Source: JBDROU01 sp043809745 [NCBI: bacterium]
GTDB taxonomy: Bacteria; Elusimicrobiota; JBDRMW01
Assembly: GCA_043809745.1 (NCBI GenBank)
Contig: JBDROU010000032.1
Coordinates: 1-64,000 of the forward strand
Direction of reading: 5' to 3'
DNA: 64,000 bases
The notes under the pieces were generated by a model. That model made no database searches and was not told the DNA's origin. It was given only the letters and a program-made list of their open reading frames with translations. A program made the position numbers and the translations under genes. Within the stretch, counting starts at the first letter, position 1; the number at the start of each line of letters is the position of its first letter. Shown one piece after another: positions 37,238 through 48,590 of this stretch.

Positions 37238-38383
37238 ATGGAAAGAGAAGTTGTAATAACAGGTATAGGTCTTATTACCGCTTTAGGCAGCAGGGAAGAT
37301 ACTTGGAGATCTGTAAAATCTGGCAGGAGTGGTGTTCGAAAATTCAATTTAGATAATTTTGAATTCACGGGTGCCTGTATAAACAGGAATATTCAAAAAG
37401 TTTTTAATTTAAGCGATTTAATAAAGACTGCAATTGATGAATCTCTCATTGATAGCAATATAAATCATGCGAATAACAAAAACAGAAGTATTTGTTCTAC
37501 GTTAAGTGTAAGTAAACCTGATTTCAGCTCATATTCACGCTCCGGAAACTTCCTTGAACTATTTAACTCATATAGTGTAAAATCATCATTGCAGGAATTA
37601 GGTTTTGTTTCTCAAGTTTATGAAATTTCTGCCGCATGCGCTACAGGTATATATTCAGCGATTAAGGCCTATAAATTAATAAAAAATGGAGAAGTTGATA
37701 TTTGCATAGCCGGAGCAGGGGAGATGCCGTTTAACGCACTTTATTATTCAGGTTTTAATAATATGGGTGTTTTAGCTCAGGATGGAGAACCAAGAGAGAT
37801 GATGAAACCTTTTGATAGGAATCGAAATGGATTTGTGCTTGGTGAAGGAGCATGTGTTGTTATTTTTGAAGAGCTGGAATCTGCTGTTGCAAGAGGAGCC
37901 AGCATATATTGTAAGGTTGCAGGGGGCATTAGCGCATTTGATCCTAAAGGATTCTTGAAGTTTGAGAAGGATAGTTTATTTCTTACAAAAGCATTACTCG
38001 GGATTGTAAAGGATGGTGGTATGGATATAGGCAAGAATACCTATGTGCATAGTCATGGTACCGCTACAGCTGTTAATGATATAATGGAGACAAACTCTTT
38101 GAAAAGGGCTTTTAACAAAGAGGCTTATAAACTAAAAATATCGTCTACAAAACCGATGACGGGCCATTTGTTAGGGGTCTCCGGGATTTTAGGCGTTGCC
38201 TTCTCATCATTAGCATTACGTGATCAGTTTGTGCCGCCTACAATTAATTTGAGCGAGACAGATCCTGAATGCGACTTAAATTATACAGCATTAAAAGGTC
38301 AAAAAGTAAAAATCGAAAATACGATTGCCGTTTCTATGGGTTTTGGCGGACATATAGGAACAATGGGATTAAGTAGAGTGTAA
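37238..38383 (+). CDS. FabF-like beta-ketoacyl-ACP synthase in the biotin operon
   Basis: This 381-residue thiolase-fold condensing enzyme has the full Cys-His-His triad: C134 (SAACATGIYS), H273 (HSHGTATAVND) and H310 (KPMTGHLLG). The spacing almost equals that of E. coli FabF. It is shorter than FabF (about 410). It probably elongates a malonyl-derived chain for pimeloyl-ACP. It follows the FabG-like gene by 65 bases. A role in general fatty acid synthesis cannot be excluded. Confidence 0.85.
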   Translation: MEREVVITGIGLITALGSREDTWRSVKSGRSGVRKFNLDNFEFTGACINRNIQKVFNLSDLIKTAIDESLIDSNINHANNKNRSICSTLSVSKPDFSSYSRSGNFLELFNSYSVKSSLQELGFVSQVYEISAACATGIYSAIKAYKLIKNGEVDICIAGAGEMPFNALYYSGFNNMGVLAQDGEPREMMKPFDRNRNGFVLGEGACVVIFEELESAVARGASIYCKVAGGISAFDPKGFLKFEKDSLFLTKALLGIVKDGGMDIGKNTYVHSHGTATAVNDIMETNSLKRAFNKEAYKLKISSTKPMTGHLLGVSGILGVAFSSLALRDQFVPPTINLSETDPECDLNYTALKGQKVKIENTIAVSMGFGGHIGTMGLSRV

Positions 38384-38385
38384 TA

Positions 38386-40153
38386 GTGAAAGAGAAAATT
38401 AATAAAAAATTGTTTTTGTTTTATAAAATTTGCCGCGATAACAGAATTAGTTTGATAATATTTTTTGCAGCTTTTTTAATCCGCTTTATTTTTTACATCA
38501 ACATTAAAGATACTTTTCTTTTTGAAAATCCCATATTGGATGCCAAATACTATTTCGATTGGGCGCGGAGTATCGCGAACGGGGATTTGATTTCAAGCCA
38601 ACAGGGTGTTTTTCTAATGAGTCCGGGATATCCTTATATTTTAGCTGTTTTATTTAAGTTATTATCAATAAAAGTAGATTATCCAATTTTATTTCAGATT
38701 TTTTTAGGGAGTATTTCGTGCGTGCTTATTTTCCGTATCTGTCTTAGATTTGTTAATAGGTTTTTAGCTGTTGCAGCCGGTTTGCTGCTGGCTTTTTATG
38801 GAATTGCAGTGTTCTATGATGGAATGCTGCTTAAGTCCAGTCTTTATCAATTTCTAAGCATTCTTTTTATCTTTCTATTCCTGGTTCAAGTTGAAAATAA
38901 AAAATATGTTTTAAGCTTATTTTTAGGATTAATTATAGGTTTGTTGATCCAGCTTAGGCCGTATGCTGTTCTTTTATTTTTTTTGACAACTGCGTTTTAT
39001 GTATATGAATGCAGAAAAGAATCATTAAGAAGGCTTCTTTATAATAGTTTATTTCTAACTGCAGGATTATTGATAATGGTTTTACCTGTTGGAATAAGAA
39101 ATTACATTGTCGGGAATCAATTTGTGTTATCGACCGCGCATGGTGGAATGAATTTTTATACTGGGAATAATAAATATTCTGTAGGGCCGTATACCCCACT
39201 GCCTTTTGCACGCACAGATCCGGAATATGAACAGCAGGATTTTTTAGATCATGCAATAAGGTTGTCAAAGAAAAAACTCTCCCGGTCAGAAGCAAATATA
39301 TTTTGGTACAAGGAAGGATTGAAGTTTATAAGCGCTAATCCAGTTAAGTGGCTGAAATTGATGGGCAAGAAGCTATTAATATTTATAAATAACTATGAAC
39401 CGCCGATTAACATAGATTATTATTTTTTTAATGATTATTACGGCAGCTTGCAAAGAATAGCGGTTATATCTTTTGGATTAATCGCTCCTTTCGGTATAAT
39501 AGGTTTGGTGTTTTATAGCCGTAAATCAAGAAAAGAGACATTCTTAGTGTTCTATTTTTTAATCTATTTCTTTAGTAATATTGTGTTTTTTGCGGTTTCT
39601 GAATACCGCTACCCAATTGTGCCGGTTTTAATTATCTTTACAGTTATTCTAATGTCGAGAATTGCAGATTATTGGAAACATAACAATTGGGGCAAGATAA
39701 CCATAATTTCAATCAGCGTGTTTTTCTTATTATGGTTGTGTAATGCAGATATTTACAGTAAATGCTTTAAATTACAAACTTATAAAGCAGCAAATCTGGC
39801 AAACTCATATTTTGGATTAGGGGTCACTTATGAATCATTTAATAAAGACAATGAAGCAGTTGAAGCCTATAAAAAATCAATTTCAATAATGCCTCAGGAT
39901 AGCAGTATTGTGAATTTAAGCAACAAGCTTTTAGAAAAAGGAAAAGAGCAGGAAGCTGAGAAATTATTATTATGGGCAATAAAACTAAGGCCGGATTCAT
40001 TTGAAGCGCATAATAATCTTGGCAACTTGTTTTATCAGCGCGGAGAGTACAAAAATGCATTTAATGAGTTTTCTATTGCGTTTAAGCTAAATCCTTATTC
40101 GGAAGCTGTAAAGAATAATGTAAAAATAGTATCGGAGAAATTAGGGGTTTTGA

Positions 40154-40173
<20 letters not shown>
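38386..40173 (+). CDS. Membrane glycosyltransferase (GT39-like) with C-terminal TPRs
   Basis: The 595-residue protein has about ten transmembrane segments (20-455). An early acidic site in a periplasmic loop (FENPILDAKYYFDWARS) resembles the catalytic region of the Pmt/ArnT family, which uses lipid-linked sugars. Three TPR units follow (about 460-590). The start is GTG two bases after the FabF-like stop. The end overlaps bioF by 20 bases. Its presence inside a biotin operon is unexplained. Confidence 0.78.
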
Positions 40174-41972
<1,799 letters not shown>

Positions 41973-41992
41973 TTTCGTATTGAGAAACAATT

Positions 41993-43359
41993 ATGAAATT
42001 GCGTTTAAAATCTAGATTAGAGCATTGGGATAAGAAATATATCTGGCATCCATTTACCCAAATGAGTGATTGGGAAAAAGAGCCCCTTACAATTATAGAA
42101 AAAGCAAAGGGTAATTATATTTATGATATATTTATGGGAAGAAGTATCTTGATGGCGTTTCATCGCTTTGGGTCAATTTGCACGGGCATAAGAATCAAAC
42201 TATTAATAGAGCGATAAAAAAACAATTAAAGTATGTTGCCCATTCCACGTTTTTAGGATTATCGCATCCTTCCGCTATTATTTTAGCAAGGGAGCTTGTT
42301 AAGGTCTCCCCAAAGGGCCTTACAAGGGTATTTTTTTCCGATAATGGGTCCACCGCAGTGGAGATTGCTGTAAAGATGGCATACCAGTACTGGATACAGA
42401 GGAATGATAAAAATAAATGTAAATTCTTAACCCTTAAGAATGCCTATCATGGGGATACTATTGGGGCAGTCTCAGTCGGAGGTATAGATCTGTTTCATTC
42501 TAAGTTCAAGCGGCTGCTTTTCAGTACTATACAAGCTCCGTCCCCTTATTGTTATAGGTGCTATCTTAATAAAACTCTGCCGGAATGCAAGATGAGATGT
42601 TTGGACGATTTAGAGAAGCTTTTGAATAAGAATTCTAAGCAGATAGCAGCATGTATAGTTGAACCAATGATTCAAGCTGCGGGCGGAATGATAACGATGC
42701 CTAAGGGATACCTTGGCGCTTTAGAGAAACTCTGCAGAAGATACAATGTCTTAATGATTGCTGATGAGGTAGCTACCGGTTTTGGAAGATCCGGCAGATT
42801 ATTTGCTTGTGAGATGGAAGGCGTTCGCCCAGATTTCTTATGTGTTGCTAAGGGAATTACTGGAGGGTATCTGCCTTTAGCCGCTACTTTAACGAATGAG
42901 AAAATCTATAACGGGTTCTTAGGGAAATACGAGGAATTCAAAACCTTTTTTCACGGTCATTCGTATACGGCAAATCCGCTGGGTTGTGCTGCAGCATGTG
43001 AGAATCTGGATTTGATTAAGCGAAACAATGTGCTTCGCGAAGTTAGAGTTAAGAGTAATATGCTGACTTCTGAATTGAGAAAATTGAAGGGTATTCAATG
43101 CGTTGGGGATGTACGGCAATTAGGGTTAATGGCAGGCGTTGAGCTTGTTAAAGATAGGGTTACAAAGAAACCATTTCCATTTAGCAATAAGATAGGAATT
43201 AGGGTTTGTATGGAGATGAGGAAAAGGGGTTATTTTTTGCGCCCTCTGGCTAACATAATTGTCCTTATGCCGCCTTTGAGCATTACCGAATCACAGATCA
43301 AAGGCCTAATTATGAATTTGAGAAGAGTCTTGAAAATAATACCGACTTTAGAAGATTAA
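41993..43359 (+). pseudogene. bioA: bioA with a one-base frameshift
   Basis: BioA aminates 8-amino-7-oxononanoate to 7,8-diaminononanoate. Frame one (41993 on) reads KKYIWHPFTQMSDWEKEP and then NYIYD. Near 42134 the reading changes frame and continues as KKYLDGVSSLWVNLHGHKNQ up to 43359, with the PLP lysine in CVAKGITGGYLPLA. Adding one A in the TTTATGGG stretch restores a single protein of about 455 residues. Everything else is intact, so either the gene is freshly broken or the base was lost in sequencing or assembly. Confidence 0.88.
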
Positions 43360-43559
43360 TTTAAATAAATTTTTCAAAAGGTTTAAGAATAGTTTACAAA
43401 AATTTTACAACTATTTAATTGTCGAATGAGTTTTGCTGATTTTTAGCTATTTTTACAACCCCCTTGAAATATTCACAAATGGTCTTTAGAATAATATAGG
43501 CTAATAAATGATGCCAGTAAGTTTATAGATATTAAAGATTGTAAGTATATTTAAGTGAT

Positions 43560-44162
43560 ATGGGAATATTTTGCTCAAAAAAAGATGTTTTGACCATGCT
43601 TCATGATCAAGCATGTAAATTGGAAGAAGGGCTTATGGTATTGGATGAATTTGTTAATCGTCCAAATGAAGAAAGTAAGTTAAAAATTCAAAAATTAAGG
43701 GTAGAAATTGAGAAATTGCAGGAACGTATAGTTGAAGAATCCAATTTTGATTCTGCGCCTCCATTTGAAAAGGAGGATATTTTTAATTTTAGCAGACTTA
43801 TTTACGACACTATTGATTATTCAAACTCAACTATAGAAGACATGCTGCTTTTCAAATTAGAATCCAATCAATACCTGTCCAAAATGGTAAAGATACTGTA
43901 TGAATCAAATCAACACCTAGGAATAGCAATTAAGCTTATTAACCTATATCCAAGATTCTGCTATGAGTATGTTTTAAGAGCTAAGAGATATGCTGATTAC
44001 ATAAGGGCTTTATTTAAGGATGCTTTAAATGATCTTTCAAAAGGCAAAGATAGGGTAAGTGAAATGGCCTTAAAAGAGGTTTATAAAGATGTATTGTCAG
44101 CTTTTGAGAGCAGTTATGAATTGGTTAATGACATATCACATGCAGTTGTTATGGTAGATTAA
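43560..44162 (+). CDS. DUF47/PhoU-like helical protein
   Basis: The 200-residue all-helical protein resembles DUF47 (a PhoU relative often paired with Pit phosphate transporters): an N-terminal region with FVNRPNEESKLKIQ, an acidic PFEKEDIFNFSRLIYDTIDY helix and a long C-terminal helix pair. No transporter is next to it. The two following small genes code for zinc-ribbon membrane proteins. Its partner is unknown. Confidence 0.7.
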   Translation: MGIFCSKKDVLTMLHDQACKLEEGLMVLDEFVNRPNEESKLKIQKLRVEIEKLQERIVEESNFDSAPPFEKEDIFNFSRLIYDTIDYSNSTIEDMLLFKLESNQYLSKMVKILYESNQHLGIAIKLINLYPRFCYEYVLRAKRYADYIRALFKDALNDLSKGKDRVSEMALKEVYKDVLSAFESSYELVNDISHAVVMVD

Positions 44163-44175
44163 AAATTGTTGGTTG

Positions 44176-44451
44176 ATGTGGACTTATATGATACAGTGTA
44201 AAAAAATAAATATTTCAAAAAATAATCTTATTAAACCAATACAGATATCCAGAGAATGCTCTGTATGCGGTGAGCTTAATAAGAAATACCATGGTTTCTG
44301 CATTTACTGCAATGAGAGATTAGATAGCAAACAAAATGTGAATACGAAGCAAGAAGGTTCATTTAGAGTAAAAGGCAGATTATTTTTAGTGACAGTTTTC
44401 ATTGTTGTGCTGGCTCTGATTCTTTATATAATGATTAAATATATCGGTTAA
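44176..44451 (+). CDS. Small zinc-ribbon membrane protein
   Basis: The 91-residue protein has a zinc-ribbon with two Cys pairs (CSVCGELNKKYHGFCIYC), a basic linker and one C-terminal transmembrane helix (about 68-88). It thus shows its ribbon to the cytoplasm. No known function. A related but longer protein follows after three bases. The ATG has a poor ribosome site. Confidence 0.65.
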   Translation: MWTYMIQCKKINISKNNLIKPIQISRECSVCGELNKKYHGFCIYCNERLDSKQNVNTKQEGSFRVKGRLFLVTVFIVVLALILYIMIKYIG

Positions 44452-44454
44452 TTT

Positions 44455-45060
44455 ATGATAAATAAAAATGACAAAAAACAGGCAGATGATTTATTAGGAG
44501 AAGATTTTGCCGGAGCTAAAAGTTTACTTGAAGAATCTCCTGAAAAGAAAATAAATGAAAAAGATCAATCTGAAGCAAATGAACCTAAAAATGTTTCACA
44601 TTGTTCAAATTGCGGCGCAGAATTGGTAAATAATGAATTAAAATGCGCACGTTGCACTGAGGCGCCAAGTACTGAATCAAGACGGACAGATGAAGAGGAT
44701 ACAAGAATTACAATTGATCCGACTACCAAAGACTATGAGAAAATTAAAATTTATAAAAGCGGTCCTATAGTCGCAGTAAGCATTAAAGGGACTCAGTATA
44801 CATCTGAAGATGAGAATGTGCCGGTAGAGATTCGTAATATATTTGAGAGGGTTTTAAAAGGCGAGTCGGTAAAGAGTATAATTAAAGAATTCAAGGGTGA
44901 AAAAGACAGCGTGGAACAAGAGAGTTTTATGAAAATGTTAGTCACAAAATTATTTAAGTTGCTCAAATCGCTGTTCGGGAACGTATATTTAATAATAATA
45001 ATAGTTCTTTCAATTATTTTGTTCTTTCAATTGTTAAGTATGATTAAGGGCTGCTCTTAA
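44455..45060 (+). CDS. Zinc-ribbon protein with C-terminal membrane anchor
   Basis: The 201-residue protein has an acidic N-terminal region, a two-CxxC ribbon near residues 52-69 (CSNCGAELVNNELKCARC), a small folded region (90-145) and a transmembrane helix (about 177-195). I recognise no family. The ribbon-plus-tail-anchor design matches the preceding small protein, so both may form one complex at the inner membrane. Confidence 0.65.
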   Translation: MINKNDKKQADDLLGEDFAGAKSLLEESPEKKINEKDQSEANEPKNVSHCSNCGAELVNNELKCARCTEAPSTESRRTDEEDTRITIDPTTKDYEKIKIYKSGPIVAVSIKGTQYTSEDENVPVEIRNIFERVLKGESVKSIIKEFKGEKDSVEQESFMKMLVTKLFKLLKSLFGNVYLIIIIVLSIILFFQLLSMIKGCS

Positions 45061-45142
45061 AAATTAATTAATATTTTTACAGAACTAAAGTTTTGGTTAT
45101 TATTTTTTGAGCAAGCTAAATAAAAAAAGGGAGGAATTTAAG

Positions 45143-45895
45143 TTGAGAGTACCACTTATGGCAGGAAACATGAAGATGTTTAAGACATCAAAAGAAGCGG
45201 CAGAATTATTAGAGGCTTTAAAGAGCAGATTGGGAAATGTAAAAAATTGTGAGATTGTTATGTGTCCAAGTTTTACATCTCTTGCCAGTGCAAAAAAGGC
45301 AATTATGCAAAGCAGTATTCTGTTGGGGGCCCAGGATGTTTATTGGGAAAAAGAAGGGGCATATACTGGAGAGGTATCAATTCAGATGTTGGCAGAAATT
45401 GGATGTTCTTATGTTATTATTGGTCATTCTGAAAGGCGGCAGTACTTTAATGAGACAAATGATACGGTTAATAAAAAGACTTCAGCAGTCATTTCTGGTG
45501 GGTTAAGGCCTATAGTCTGCGTAGGAGAAACGCTTGAGGAGAGAGAAAGCAATAAGACATTTAATATTATTGATGATCAGGTTAAAGCAGGTTTGAAGAA
45601 TATTCAACTGAAAACCGGAAATGAGATGGTTGTGGCTTATGAACCTGTGTGGGCTATAGGGACTGGAAAAACTGCGACTCCGGATATGGCTCAAGAAGTG
45701 CATGCTTATATAAGAAAATTATTGAAAGAAATGTTTGGAGAAACTGTTGCCAAGAACATGAGGATCTTATATGGAGGTTCTGTAAAACCGGATAATGTTT
45801 CTAATTTGATGAAAGAAAAAGACATAGATGGCGGTTTAGTTGGAGGGGCATGTTTGAAGGCAGATTCATTTGTAAATATTGTAATGTATAGCTGA
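45143..45895 (+). CDS. tpiA: Triosephosphate isomerase
   Basis: TpiA interconverts dihydroxyacetone phosphate and glyceraldehyde 3-phosphate. The 250-residue product has the catalytic His in IIGHSERRQYF, Glu in AYEPVWAIGTGK, and the phosphate loop YGGSVKPDN. The active-site Asn and Lys lie in AGNMKMFKT, where most enzymes read AGNWKMNKT; Asn and Lys remain. The start is TTG, eight bases after GGGAGG. An upstream TTG at 45107 is less likely. Confidence 0.95.
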   Translation: MRVPLMAGNMKMFKTSKEAAELLEALKSRLGNVKNCEIVMCPSFTSLASAKKAIMQSSILLGAQDVYWEKEGAYTGEVSIQMLAEIGCSYVIIGHSERRQYFNETNDTVNKKTSAVISGGLRPIVCVGETLEERESNKTFNIIDDQVKAGLKNIQLKTGNEMVVAYEPVWAIGTGKTATPDMAQEVHAYIRKLLKEMFGETVAKNMRILYGGSVKPDNVSNLMKEKDIDGGLVGGACLKADSFVNIVMYS

Positions 45896-45948
45896 TTTCA
45901 CAAAAATTGCTGATTGTTTTGAGTAATTTTATTTTAAAGGAGGTAAAA

Positions 45949-46311
45949 ATGAAAGGGGAGGAAAAAAGAAGGGAAATCAGAATCTTCGTTTCCTTGCCGG
46001 TAATCTTCCATGGAGAGCAGGATCAATCAGAAAATAGGGGGGATATAATTGATCTGAGCTTAGGCGGGATGAGTTTAAAAACTGGAATCGATCTGAAAGT
46101 GAACGATACGATTAAAGTTAAATTTGAAATCCCGACTGAGATGCGATTTATTTTTTTAGGGAAGATCATTACCAGCAGAGTGGAGAATAGCGAAAAGGTA
46201 TTCGGCGTGAAATTTATAAAGCAAGATCCAGTAGATAGGCTTAACTTGAGTGAGTATATTATGCAAACAAGGTCTGAGCAGGAATTCTGGATAAAAGATA
46301 ATTTCAAATAA
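45949..46311 (+). CDS. PilZ domain protein
   Basis: The 120-residue single-domain protein has the c-di-GMP binding motifs RREIRIFV (RxxxR) and DLSLGGMSLKT (DxSxxG). It probably senses c-di-GMP and acts through a partner. AAAGGAGG lies five bases before the ATG, so translation should be strong. It lies 99 bases before the PilT/DnaA-like operon, which makes that system a plausible target. Confidence 0.85.
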   Translation: MKGEEKRREIRIFVSLPVIFHGEQDQSENRGDIIDLSLGGMSLKTGIDLKVNDTIKVKFEIPTEMRFIFLGKIITSRVENSEKVFGVKFIKQDPVDRLNLSEYIMQTRSEQEFWIKDNFK

Positions 46312-46410
46312 ACCCGCAAAAGTTCTTTGTTTGCTTTATTGGGGCTTTATTCTGATATTAGTAAGTCCTAAATATAAGTTTGCCAAGAATATCTGGGAAA
46401 GGAGAATTTT

Positions 46411-46845
46411 TTGGGAATAAAAAGAATACTTATCTTTGCGGCAGTGTTTTTGCAATTAGTTTTTGTCAGCAGTGTTTGTATCTCTCAAGAGAATTATTAT
46501 CACAAAGCTCTAAGTCTTATTGATAATGAAAAGTTAGAAGAGGGTCTGGAATACTTGCAGAAACATCTGGAAGAGCATACGGAAGACGCAGATGCCTATT
46601 TTACTCTGGCTTTAGTGCTTAATAGATTGAAGGAGTATGAAAAGGCTGAAGAATATCTGAATCAGTCGCTAATGCTTAGCCCAAGGCAAGCCTCAACATA
46701 CTTTGCCCTTGCGTTACTATCAGAAAAGATGAATGCCCATTCTAAGGCGTTAGAGAGCTGGTATAAATTTGTTATGCTTACAAAAAACAGCAAGCTTAAG
46801 AAGATTGCAAAAAAACACATACAACTTTTAGAGAGCATAAAATGA
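46411..46845 (+). CDS. Exported TPR protein
   Basis: This 144-residue protein has an N-terminal signal peptide (KRILIFAAVFLQLVFVSSVC) and about three TPR units (27-125), with AYFTLALVLNRLKEYEKAEE as the clearest. It is probably periplasmic. The start is TTG after AAGGAG. The stop overlaps the next start by four bases (ATGA), so it is the first gene of the PilT/DnaA-like unit. Confidence 0.75.
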   Translation: MGIKRILIFAAVFLQLVFVSSVCISQENYYHKALSLIDNEKLEEGLEYLQKHLEEHTEDADAYFTLALVLNRLKEYEKAEEYLNQSLMLSPRQASTYFALALLSEKMNAHSKALESWYKFVMLTKNSKLKKIAKKHIQLLESIK

Positions 46846-47447
46846 AAAAGGAAATATTTTGCTTAATTATTCTGTTATTTACTGTAAACTCTTGTGTTCA
46901 TAGAGTAGCTGTGCGTAAGGATTATAATTTTAGCGCAATTAAAAGAATTGCAATATTGCCATTTAAAGGTGAAGGGTTAATTGGGGAAGCGGTGGCGGAT
47001 GAGTTTAAACGCCAGTTGCTGCTAACAGGGATTGATGTGGTGGAGATAAGCGTTAATGGCGCGGATTTAGCTGATAATATTAAGGATTTTAATGTTGATG
47101 CATATATAACAGGGACAGTGGCTCGTTATAAACCTGAGCAGAATTTTTTAATCTACAGTCAGAAATCAAGTGAAAGCGATACAATTGTCGTGGGAAGTCC
47201 AGTGATTGAACTTGGTTCAGATAAAATATTTCAGAGAAGAAATATTTCTGACGAAGATGACAGTTATTTATTATTTACAAATGCTTCGTTAACCGTAAAC
47301 AGCAGAATAATTGAAGTAGAAGAAGGAAAGATTGTTTGGGCAAATGCATATAATTACGAGGGCTTGGATGTAGATAGCTCTATTGGATATATAATAAAGT
47401 ATTTTATAAGTTCAATGAAACCATATTGGAGGGAATTGAATCAATAG
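46842..47447 (+). CDS. Lipoprotein with a CsgG-like fold
   Basis: The 201-residue lipoprotein has a signal peptide ending VNSC (Cys18). The body begins IKRIAILPFKGEG, continues with a VADEFKRQLL helix and AYITGTVARY, an order typical of the CsgG/DUF799-like nucleotide-fold lipoproteins that act at the outer membrane. It starts by overlap with the TPR gene and precedes the second pilT by 48 bases. Confidence 0.65.
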   Translation: MKKEIFCLIILLFTVNSCVHRVAVRKDYNFSAIKRIAILPFKGEGLIGEAVADEFKRQLLLTGIDVVEISVNGADLADNIKDFNVDAYITGTVARYKPEQNFLIYSQKSSESDTIVVGSPVIELGSDKIFQRRNISDEDDSYLLFTNASLTVNSRIIEVEEGKIVWANAYNYEGLDVDSSIGYIIKYFISSMKPYWRELNQ

Positions 47448-47495
47448 AGCTGCTATTCCCAGATTGGTAAAAAAAATTTAAGGAGGTCTTTAAAG

Positions 47496-48590
47496 ATGAA
47501 TGTAAATGAACTGCTGCAGTTAATGATAAAGAAAGGTATATCAGATATTCATTTTAAGGCTGCTTCTCCGCCCATAATTCGGGTGAATGGAAAACTTATC
47601 GCGACAAACTTCGAAAACTTTACTGCTAAACATATTCATGAGTTAGCGTATAGTATTATGAGCCCTGAGCAGCAGGCTTTATTTGAGAGGGACAATGAGG
47701 TTGATATTTCGTACGCGATAGATGGCGTTTCGCGCTTTAGGGTCAACGTCTACCGTCAAAAAAACACTATAGCGGTTACTTTAAGAGTAGTACCGCTAAA
47801 AATTAAGAGTTTTGAAGATCTTAATATGCCTGTTGAGGTATTGCGTAAGCTATCCGAAGAAACTAGGGGACTTATTCTTGTGGCCGGTATTACAGGCGCG
47901 GGCAAAACAACAACCTTAAATTCGATTATAGATTATATCAATAACCAATTTGCTTATAATATAGTTACTGTTGAAGATCCTATTGAATTCTTCCATCAAG
48001 ATAAAAAATCTACTATTTCACAGAGAGAAATTGGTTCAGATACAAAATCGTTTAAGAGCGCCCTTAAACATGTGCTTCGTCAGGATCCTGATGTGGTTGT
48101 TATTGGAGAGATGCGCGAGTTTGAAGCTATTGCTTCCGGTATAACTGCGGCAGAAACAGGACATCTTGTAATGTCTACAATTCACACTATGGATTCTGTC
48201 CAGACTATAGACAGAATAGTTGATTCTTATCCGCCTCATCAACAGTTGCAGATACGTTTGCAGTTGGCAAATATTCTTAAAGGGGTCATAGGGCAGAGAC
48301 TTCTTATTTCATCTGATGGAGAGATGCGATATCCAGCAACAGAAACCCTAATTTGCACTTCATTGATACGTAAATTAATAGTAGAAGGAAAATCTCAGGA
48401 GATTTACAAAAGTATAGAGCAAGGTGATTATTATGGCATGCACACTTTTGATCAAGATCTGTACCGTCTTTATAAGCAGGGTAAGGTAAATTTAGAGGAA
48501 GCGCTCGAAAATGCAACCAATCCTGATGATTTGATGCTGAAAATCAGAGGGATAGGATCAGAGGCAGGTGTTAATAGTGGCAGTCAGTAA
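47496..48590 (+). CDS. Second PilT/PilU-family ATPase
   Basis: This 364-residue ATPase contains DIHFKAASPPIIRVNGK, Walker A GITGAGKTT near 129-137, Walker B DVVVIGEMRE and the His box MSTIHTMDSVQTIDRIVDSY. It differs clearly from the first PilT in the window. AAGGAGGT precedes the ATG. The stop overlaps the next gene, so it is translated with the disordered/DnaA-like pair, which suggests it is the motor of that system. Confidence 0.9.
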   Translation: MNVNELLQLMIKKGISDIHFKAASPPIIRVNGKLIATNFENFTAKHIHELAYSIMSPEQQALFERDNEVDISYAIDGVSRFRVNVYRQKNTIAVTLRVVPLKIKSFEDLNMPVEVLRKLSEETRGLILVAGITGAGKTTTLNSIIDYINNQFAYNIVTVEDPIEFFHQDKKSTISQREIGSDTKSFKSALKHVLRQDPDVVVIGEMREFEAIASGITAAETGHLVMSTIHTMDSVQTIDRIVDSYPPHQQLQIRLQLANILKGVIGQRLLISSDGEMRYPATETLICTSLIRKLIVEGKSQEIYKSIEQGDYYGMHTFDQDLYRLYKQGKVNLEEALENATNPDDLMLKIRGIGSEAGVNSGSQ

